Positions 56,370 to 64,000 of a stretch of DNA of 64,000 nt are shown in pieces. Position 1 is the first letter of the stretch. Every line of letters begins with the position of its first letter. Where the stretch lies: NCBI GenBank assembly GCA_950295325.1, contig OX485804.1:20088001-20152000 (forward strand), read 5' to 3'. The notes under the pieces were generated by a model that had not been told where the DNA came from, ran no database searches, and saw nothing but the letters and a program-made list of their open reading frames with translations. A program made the translations under genes and the position numbers. This DNA comes from Polytrichum commune. Its lineage: Eukaryota; Streptophyta; Polytrichopsida; Polytrichales; Polytrichaceae.

Positions 56370-59300
56370 GTCACAATTCGTTCCTATAATAAGTGTTCCA
56401 TCTTGGCTTCAAATTATTATTATTACTATTATTCTACTGAAACTCGGTTTTCAACTCTGCCCAAACATTATTGAGCAGTGTGTGTTCGTACATGTGGACC
56501 CCGAGAATAAAACCATGGAATGCCCCAACCTAGTGCAAGGAGACTCAGATGAAGTTCGAATGTGCATTGGGTTGGGAGATCCCATGGTTAGATTCTCAAG
56601 GCCCACATGAACGAACGCACATTGCTTAATAATGTTATGGTTGTATAGAGAAATCTACATAAATATACCATAGTATACGTGCTATTCTGAATCTCAAGTC
56701 TTGTGCACACTAAAAGGAAGGTATTTGCCAAGTTGTTCAATACGGTTGCAAATTGATTTTGAGGAATCCAATTGACTAAACGAACATGAGCCTCCGGATT
56801 CAATCACGTTTGTCTGGCACTCGATCGGATTTTCTCCATCCGTTTGTTGGCTCTGTCTGTAGGACATAGACTATGCATCAACTTCTTTGTTCCAGGAGCA
56901 AATTTCCTAACCGCTTTGTGTTCACACTTGGACGTTACTCATTCTAGCTATTTTTGGTCTAGTTGATTTAATGTGGATGTTAACTATAGTTATATATATC
57001 TAGTTAGCTATAGTTTCTCCCTAAAATGTATTGAATAAAATGTAGTTAACTAAAGTTATTTTGGCAGTTGTTAATTATTTATTTTTAAAAATTGGGTGAT
57101 AAATGAGTAGCTTCAGTCCTTGACCCGCATTTGAGAAGAATGTGCACAAAATCCACAAAAGGTTTGGTTATAGATATAGTAAATAACCATGGACTGGCAT
57201 GAGCAAAGTGGACAACTACAGTTATAGTCTTTCATAGTAAAGGACAGAGCCTCACGGTTCCACCGTTTTCTTGTTGATGATGCGATCTCCTCAAATATGA
57301 TAAGAGTGACAACTTTGGTCCTATAAAATTGAATCGATATCTACTTAAGTCAATTTTACAGTCATTTCCACCCTCTACAAGTAGTAAAGTCCTCACACAA
57401 GTAGTGGATGCAGCAATTCCTCACACATTCCTCTCAAGTTTGCGCATCGAATCAAATCAGTGGAACTTGGAAGTCGAGGAGATGTTGAATAGATCAACCT
57501 TTGAAAATTTCTATGCCTTGGAACAACACTTAGTAAGAGAGCAAAGGTGCGGTTGTGGCATGATGGCCTGTACCTTAGGCCTCCCTTACAATAGAGAGCT
57601 TGGGTTGAGAGCTTGAACTTGCTATTCTTGGGAGTTTCATACTTGCATTTGACAACTATTTGCATCCAAAGCTCAGCATTTGAGAGCTTAATCAACACTT
57701 AACCAACCCTTCTTCACCAACCTTTCAAGTGTTCGATAGTGTGAGCAAGTGTAAAGTGGCCATGCTCAAAGTGAGATATTAAAGGATAAATGGGCTAAAC
57801 AAAAGAAAATTTATGCAAAGCTAAAGGATGCTTGAGATTCCACTATCTTGGGGCTCACAAAACAAGAGCTCAAACTCTTGACATTACTAAGTGACCTTCA
57901 CGAGGTTAAGTTAGGATTTTGACCTAGAGCCTGTCAAATGTGACTGAGAAGTGGTCATAGTTGTTTCACATGGGAAACTTCAAAGCGCAACAAAAGTGGT
58001 TTTTGTCTGGTAGAAAAGGTCATGCACTTTAGGTGAGAGCTCCGACATAAAGTGGACTTGAGTGAACAACCATGAGGAAGAGGCCAATGAGAAGGCTCCT
58101 TTCCTCAAGCTCTAAATCTTTGAGCTCGCAACCTTTCTAGTGTAAAGAGAGTCTAAGACGTACTTAAAAATGACCCTTATGCCCATTTGTGTGGTGTGTA
58201 ACATAGACATGAACTTTGTTGTCCTTATAAAACATAGATTGCTAACTGAAAAATAACCTTTGGTGAGTAAAGTTCTCTTAGATCTAGGATATTACACATG
58301 ATATTTGATCATGATTGAGTAAAACAATATGTAAGGTAGACTAGTATGAATCCAACATAGCAAATATGTGAGCACCTACTTTATGTGGTTTTGCAGCTAA
58401 CAATTTCCTTGAAGTGACATTGACTTTTCATGTTCGTAATCAACCTAGAGAGATGCTTCACTTGAAGAGACTCTCCAACAATATTTATGAAGAAGGTGCC
58501 CTTATTATGAAAGTCTTTGCACCTAGAAATTTGAAGAATTTTATTACACACCTACCCACGTTGATCCCATTTTGACATTTTTATATTTACAAAGTTTGAG
58601 TCTCAAACTTTTATGTTTCTTAATAAATGTTGGATTTGGGATGAGTGTGTGCCCTTATTCCCAAACACATGGCTTTACATGTAGTAGCATGAGGCCCTAG
58701 TTACAACCATTTAATATGGCGGTTCTTCATGACCATTCAATAAGCAAAGTAATTTGCCTTTGAATTTTTTCGAAAAGGTCTCACACAAACACATTTATCA
58801 CCAATTGTTTTTGTGTTCTCCACATATATTTGTAGGTATCTTACAAAGTTCACAAGCGCTTAAATTTGACCACAAGAATGCATTGATCTCATGATAGTGT
58901 CCAACAAACATTGTTTTACCTTACTTATGACACGAAACCTTCATATATAAATTGTTGTATATCTCCTCATTACTAAGAAAAAAAATCCTTATAATCGTAA
59001 ACAAGGTACAAATGGCATAATGTAGCTAGCATGACATCTGTACACTTCAATATGTTTTTCAACCTCAATTCAGGGTGCATCTTGAATTGATTTGTTTGTG
59101 CTCATCTTTGAGATCCTGAGGATAAGTTAAACTTCATCACAAAGATCTTGAGAAGCTCTACAAGAGTTCAAGTAGAACTAAAGGGACATTGCATGCATAC
59201 CACTAGCAATGTGGCCATTGCTAAGAGACCTAGCCAAATTAAAATCTCTTAAATTAAGGTCACACCCACTTGAGTTTTGAAATTGGGTGGCTCCAACTTA

Positions 59301-59464
59301 GTTCCTAACATTATGCAGTTGAAGAATAAAAACTGACCTAAAATGTTTCAATTGACAACAATGTGTCAATAAATTATCACGAAATATGATGACCCTAAAG
59401 TTAATCGAAAACCATTTCTAGATCCATTTCTAGAACCTAGTTGTGCAATGCTTGAGAATAGTTT
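56370..59464. other. Long intergenic stretch, no gene recognised
   Basis: One 95-codon plus-strand frame at 57329 starts at a TTG codon and matches nothing I know. No splice-consistent exon series, RNA gene or repeat partner was recognised. Composition is uniformly AT-rich. Confidence 0.45.
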
Positions 59465-59620
59465 GAACAAAATTTGTTGAGATCTAGGTGTTTCTAGTCC
59501 AACCTGTCACATGATGATAACTTTCTGGTTTATTAATTTGAGATATATTTTATAGATTTCTTGTAAATGATCAACGATTTGCATGAAGTCTTGAACTTGC
59601 ACCAGTATTAGAGTCAATTG
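59465..59620 (+). repeat. Dispersed repeat J, copy at 59.5 kb
   Basis: Contains gatctaggtgtttctagtcc, tttgagatatattttatagat, ttcttgtaaatgatca and gaagtcttgaactt in the same order as copies at 6942 and 8353. The most diverged member. Confidence 0.55.
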
Positions 59621-60429
59621 AAAATTCACCAAAAGTGGGGATCAACTCAAGATTTTTGATGGAATCTTCCAAATTTGCCAAAGTCAACACTTGTGTCAAT
59701 AACCTAAAAATTAAACTATGAAGGGAAGTCATTTTTCCCTATTTCGGGACGAATAAACTTTCAAAAAATTGAGTTCTTTCTTACGTTTGATTATATTTGA
59801 GAAGTACACAAGTGGCGAGAAAAGCAAAAATTTGTATGTGCACATAGATGACAAAGAAAACGAGAAGATTCTTAATTAATTATACAAGATAAAACATGCC
59901 GGTGTCTAAAACTCAAAGAGACTCTCCAAGACTTTCCAGTATCGCACAAACAAATTGGAACCATTAAAACAATTCAACCCCAATTGATCCCCATACTTTT
60001 CGGTGAGCTTTATTTTTCAAGCTCAACCAGTCCATCTGTAACTAGTAATAAGCCAATTTTAAATCTTGTGTGAACAACCATACATAAAAAGTAGGGATCT
60101 TCAAGGCAACTCCAGAGTTATACAAATAGGAGTGATTCATGACATGTTTCAAGACATTGCTAAGAAAAGAAAAGAGTTACAAACTGGTTAGATCCACATG
60201 AAGGTAAGACACGTGGAATTGGTTACAGTTAAACCATTAAGAAACCTCCACGTGGCCCTTCTACAGGAGGCACCATAATGACCAAAGTGGTTTTGACTTC
60301 TTGACCCTTCATATCTGGCCAGAATCTCGTGAGGGGTAGATTCACTAATTAAAGATTTCGTAAAATATCTATGTCTCATGCATATACCTTACTTGGGGGA
60401 CAACGTCCGAAAAGTTTTTGAAGTTATTA

Positions 60430-61060
60430 AGGTTAATTGCCTACCTCTTTAAAAGGGCATAGGCTATTTTCCTCATGGTAGAGGTTGCATCGTACAATAT
60501 CAAATTTTTGTAAGTTGAAAACCTTTTGAGTTTTTAAGTTACCCGTCAATTGCCTTCAAAACTAATTTTTAGTAGGTTAGAATCCTTCATATCTTTTAAT
60601 GTTGTAGGTTTTAAATTCAAAATTTGAGTACTAAGTGGTATCCTTGGCAGGAATTGAACCTGGCTAAGCCCTTCACCACGTTTGAAGGCCAAGGATTAAC
60701 CAACTCTTTTTTAAAGAGTTGATTATAAGTTATGAAAGGTTGCTAAAATTCAAATGAGTTTAAGGGTGAAAGTCCTCACCATCTTCTGATTCAACCTCTA
60801 CTCTTCTTGCAAGATATAGCCTAAAGATCTGTACTTAGGCCAACTAATTTCCCAATTTGAAGAAGGATGAATGGCTAAAATCCTCTCTTTAAAAAAATTC
60901 TTAAGCAAAATTTCCTACATGTTTTATATCACATAGGTTGATATCCTATGTTTTTAAATTGTCCATAGGCTCTTTGTCCTACACTTTCAAAATTTTATAG
61001 GCTAAGTCACAAATTTTGTAGGCTGCATTTGTATTAGCCTTAGGCTCTTGCCGGACGCTG
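60430..61060. repeat. Loose recurrent-motif region
   Basis: Variants of (a)taggctaa / taggttagaatcct and nearby ttgta/ttata recur every 40-60 bases. Units are too diverged to define a period. A short inverted pair, tggtatccttggc and gccaaggattaacca, lies at 60636-60702. No coding sequence. Confidence 0.35.
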
Positions 61061-61064
61061 CTGG

Positions 61065-61400
61065 GGGTAGATTAGAGTAGAGGAGCCCATAAACGATCAC
61101 TTAAGAGATTTTGCGCTAGATCTGGAGAAGTGCAAGAGAGTGTAAATTTAGCCTGTGTAGGAGGATAGAAATAAGGAGGATTGCAAAATGTTCTATAATT
61201 GAATTTATCTTGAAATTGGTTCGAACATATCATTCATGTCTAGACTCTCTCGTAATTACTCATTTCTCGTCACTCTACCACTCAAAATGTGACATGTGTC
61301 ATGGGACTATTCATTCCAACCCGATTGTAATTCAGTCCCAGCCTATACATTGCTGCTGGGTCTCGATCGGCAATAGGCGCCTCTACTATAGGAGATTCAC
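61065..61400 (+). repeat. Dispersed repeat R, 3' copy
   Basis: Matches 14530-14940: agagtagaggagcccataa, atcacttaagaga, gcaaaat, accactcaaaat, and ends ggcgcctctactata. The right border agrees with the 14.9-kb copy, which fixes the 3' end of the family. Its end adjoins the pyrimidine-rich start of the eRF3 region. Confidence 0.7.
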
Positions 61401-61429
61401 GTATGTGCCGCGTGGCTAGCCTTTCCGTC

Positions 61430-63371
61430 CACTCTTTCTAGCCCGTTCCCTTCTCGTCTCTGCAGTGTCCTTTCTCCCTCCTGCCTCCAGTTTCTCTGCC
61501 GGTGCAGTTTTTCTTTGGAAAATTTATGCTCTCCGCCGAGAGTCTCTCGATAGTAGAATCTTGCAATATATTCTTAGTTTGTTCCTGTCTTGACTTGGCA
61601 GGATGCGATTAGGAACCTTGGGGAGCATCGGAGTCTTGCTGTACGTAATCGGTTTTGCGAACATGCTAGTGTTGCGCGTTTGTTGCTGAAGACCTCATTG
61701 TAAGTCCCTTGTAAGTTCGTACCGCCTTGATAATTTTATTTTTTTGAGATCATTTCTATTCGTCTGAAGTGAGCTTCAGAACAAGTTATTGGTTCTGCGA
61801 CCTCAAGAATTGAAGTGAAGAGGAGCGACTTGCCGTGACCATGCAGTCTGTTTAAGGGGATGAGGAAGTCTAGCGCGCTGCTTTTAAGAGGTTCTCGCGA
61901 TCGTTATTCTCATGGACGTCTACATCTTTAGAGCTGATTTCATGATCTTACTCTAGTCGTTTGAGTAAAGGTTTTACTTCCTCTGCGTGTGCAATTGACA
62001 TCAATTGGCTATGGTATGTCCGTAGAGGTTTACTTATTTTCTTTTCTGTGGATCAATTCTTGTTCTTTCTGGCGATCATTCAAGTTCGATTCCGTCGAAG
62101 GGGTTTATGTAACAATTGCGTCAAGTTCGCATAGAGGTTTTGCTTCTGTGCATGTTGTCCAAGCTGAGCCTTGTCTGTATCCTGAGAGTGCTTAGTGTAT
62201 TACCGATACACACTTGCATAGAAGATTTTATTCAGAGGATAGACGAGGTGGACGGATATGTCTATCTGAAACTACAGATCCTCCGCAATACTTCCCTGGT
62301 CTTCTTCGATTCTTTGTTGGTTGAGATTGCGTCATCAGCCAGGCGCTGAGGATATCCTTACTTAATAAGAGCGTCGCACTCTGCTGGCAGCTGTTACAGG
62401 CAATTCGATAAAGTTTGCATACACCTGGTCGGTTGAGTCGAACGTCCAGCAGAAGTTCTCGAACGACACATAGTTTTATGGTTAAACTTGTTTTGAACGT
62501 CAAATAATTGCTAGCAGATGATTCTGCCTTAGAATTGCGGTAAGATAAGGTAAATATCTGTCAACACTAGATCGGAGTTACTATGTGTGGGTTACAAGCA
62601 AATTCTCGGTTCTTCACATAGCTACAATTGTTATTTAGCTTCCTCTAAATCGCACCTCTGTGGTGCAGGGAAGGTGGAAACCGAATCGGCTTCCTGAACC
62701 TTCGTTTTACGGCTGCACGAGACAATAGCATCAACCATGTATCAGGTGAGGACTGTCCATATTCCTTGAGTTAGTTAGTAAGACCTGGAAACCACTGAAC
62801 TTATTTCCTTTTCCTTGGGAATGTGTAAACAATTACCTGTTCTGAATTTCCATTCGTTACAGAGTTTTCTGATTGCTATTTTGACTGACCAGATGGGCGC
62901 TCACGATGGAATAGGTCAAACGCGAGTTGGCATTGGCGGTATGTTGTTCTTGATGTAGATAGAACTTATAGGATTTTGTCTGAACGTTTCGACTGGGTTG
63001 CATTTCAATCCTAGCTAGATAAGATATAGTAGGTGCAGATGACAATGCTCATCTCCTTTTAATTTATTTTATTTTGGAGAGCATTTGATGACATTTATCT
63101 TTTGTCCTATACATACAGTGAATCTTTGTATATCCCTTGTGTGTTTCTAAAGTGAATCGTAGGTTTTGGAGGAACTATTTCATCAATTTTGTAGCATATG
63201 ACGGCTTCCAGGTGGTTGATAAATATCTACGAAAGTGTGCGTTTCTCGTACTTCAAATCCTAGATAAGCTAAAGTCAAGTTACCAATTTCTCAACATTTG
63301 CATGGATGCAGATGGCGACACACACACCAATCTTTCAGAATTGAGCATAAACAGTAAAGACTATCTTTCAG
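61430..63371 (+). other. Presumed 5' leader, introns and first coding exon of eRF3
   Basis: A pyrimidine-rich stretch at 61430-61520 looks like a plant 5' UTR. Segments with good splice borders follow: ttggcag/gatgcg to tcatt/gtaagt (about 61611-61698), and gtggtgcag/ggaagg to atcag/gtgagg (about 62669-62747). Neither can be tied to a known protein. At 63302 an ATG opens MDADGDTHTNLSELS, 23 codons plus one base, ending at 63371 before gt. Its phase would fit the eRF3 exon at 63843. The true N-terminus of eRF3 is usually longer, so other exons may be missing. Confidence 0.3.
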
Positions 63372-63842
63372 GTTCTACTCATTCACTCTCTTCCGCTATT
63401 TTAAACTAGGGATTGGCTCTATAATTGTTGAATATTGGTCAAAATCTGATCCTCGAAAGTGAATGCGTGATTGGTTTTGGTTACATCGGACACATACTAA
63501 AGAAATTACAAGCTTTTGCGTGTAGTCTTTTATTTCTATTAGTGAATACAGGGGCAAAGACATTTCATAATTGGATGGACTTTTTTTATAAAAAAATTAT
63601 GAGACAGAAGGCCAACAAAGCCGACGCCAAGATGAATTGAAATGGATGGACTCTTGTGAACCAGTGAATAATGTTTCCTAAAAAAGCAAGGCTTAGGAGT
63701 CCAGAGGAAATTATGTACGATATGTAAGGACCAATGAAGTCGGTCTATATTGGATGAATGGATGTTAATCTCATTTCTAGAGATTTCATTCTATGCTATG
63801 GACATATTCGACGAGGAACTGAAGGGGATTGATAATCTGCAG

Positions 63843-63956
63843 TTGAAGATCGTGAGGAGAACCATGGCAGGCAGTCAAAAATCATGCCACCTGCATCTCT
63901 GGAAGAAGACACTGATATAAGGCAGCACCTGAATGTAGTGTTTATTGGTCACGTAG
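63843..63956 (+). CDS. eRF3 (translation termination GTPase), one exon, partial gene
   Basis: eRF3 (SUP35/GSPT family) is the GTPase that works with eRF1 to release finished polypeptides at stop codons in the cytosol. This 114-bp exon begins after ctgcag with two bases of a split codon. It reads SKIMPPASLEEDTDIRQHLN and then VVFIGHV, with one extra base before gtataaag. RQHLNVVFIGHV is the eRF3 sequence entering the G1 P-loop, where the family continues with D-AGKS; the split Asp codon is consistent with the observed phase. HBS1-like proteins have a different residue pattern here (LAIVGHVD). The rest of the GTPase and the EF-Tu-like domains lie beyond the window. Confidence 0.85.
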
Positions 63957-64000
63957 GTATAAAGTCTTTTGCACCTTCTTTGTTTCTTTGTTTCATTTGC

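Noticed and set aside
57329..57616. 95-codon plus-strand frame
   Set aside because: It begins at TTG, has no recognised motif, and no splice-consistent neighbours were found.

Overview
This is a gene-poor, AT-rich eukaryotic (land-plant) window, most likely from a moss. The clue is a seven-exon ELO-family fatty-acid elongase at 44.7-47.5 kb. It is close in length (291 aa) and in motifs to the moss delta-6 polyunsaturated fatty-acid elongases. A plant-type mitochondrial calcium uptake protein (MICU) and a STIG1-like secreted protein fit the same picture. The organism call is inference from remembered family resemblance; no search was run.

Four real genes can be supported. (1) A complete eight-exon MICU gene lies on the minus strand at 28,046-22,887; every intron is GT-AG and the phases join to 507 codons. 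(2) A single-exon STIG1-like cysteine-rich secreted protein is on the plus strand at 31,982-32,590. (3) The ELO elongase is on the plus strand at 44,696-47,483, behind a GC-rich 5' region. (4) The 5' part of an eRF3 (translation termination GTPase) gene leaves the window at the right end; its exon at 63,843-63,956 stops inside the P-loop. A spermidine-synthase/methyltransferase-like pseudogene, with one nonsense codon and an 8-bp duplication frameshift, lies at 16.4-16.7 kb. These genes do not form a pathway; they are isolated islands.

The rest is mostly decayed mobile DNA. Layout: 0-0.3 kb, LINE reverse-transcriptase tail. 3.4-14.7 kb, dispersed repeats and a large tandem duplication whose first copy carries extra segments. 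15.6-16.3 kb, a tandem repeat of about 150 bp. 18.3-20.2 kb, Ty3/gypsy gag with LTR/leader-like DNA. 20.6-21.9 kb, a LINE endonuclease relic and an unidentified decayed coding relic. 34.4-37.9 kb, a Ty1/copia element containing a piece of gypsy RT, its 3' LTR split by a 974-bp solo-LTR-like insertion. 38.9-40.8 kb, a diverged direct duplication. 41.4-42.3 kb, an hAT transposase relic. 43.2-44.0 and 49.0-49.8 kb, two copies of a pogo/Tigger-like element. 49.9-51.3 kb, the 3' part of a LINE with RNase H plus a restriction-like-endonuclease CCHC/PD/E tail (Dualen/RandI-like). 55.0-56.4 kb, a TAA-flanked TIR element with a second TAA-flanked TIR element nested inside it.

No operons, CRISPR arrays or confident RNA genes were seen. 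Nothing resembles a new dedicated molecular system. The most informative signals are the composite and nested mobile elements, the repeats and TIR elements sitting next to or inside the host genes, and a probable non-canonical donor in the last ELO intron.
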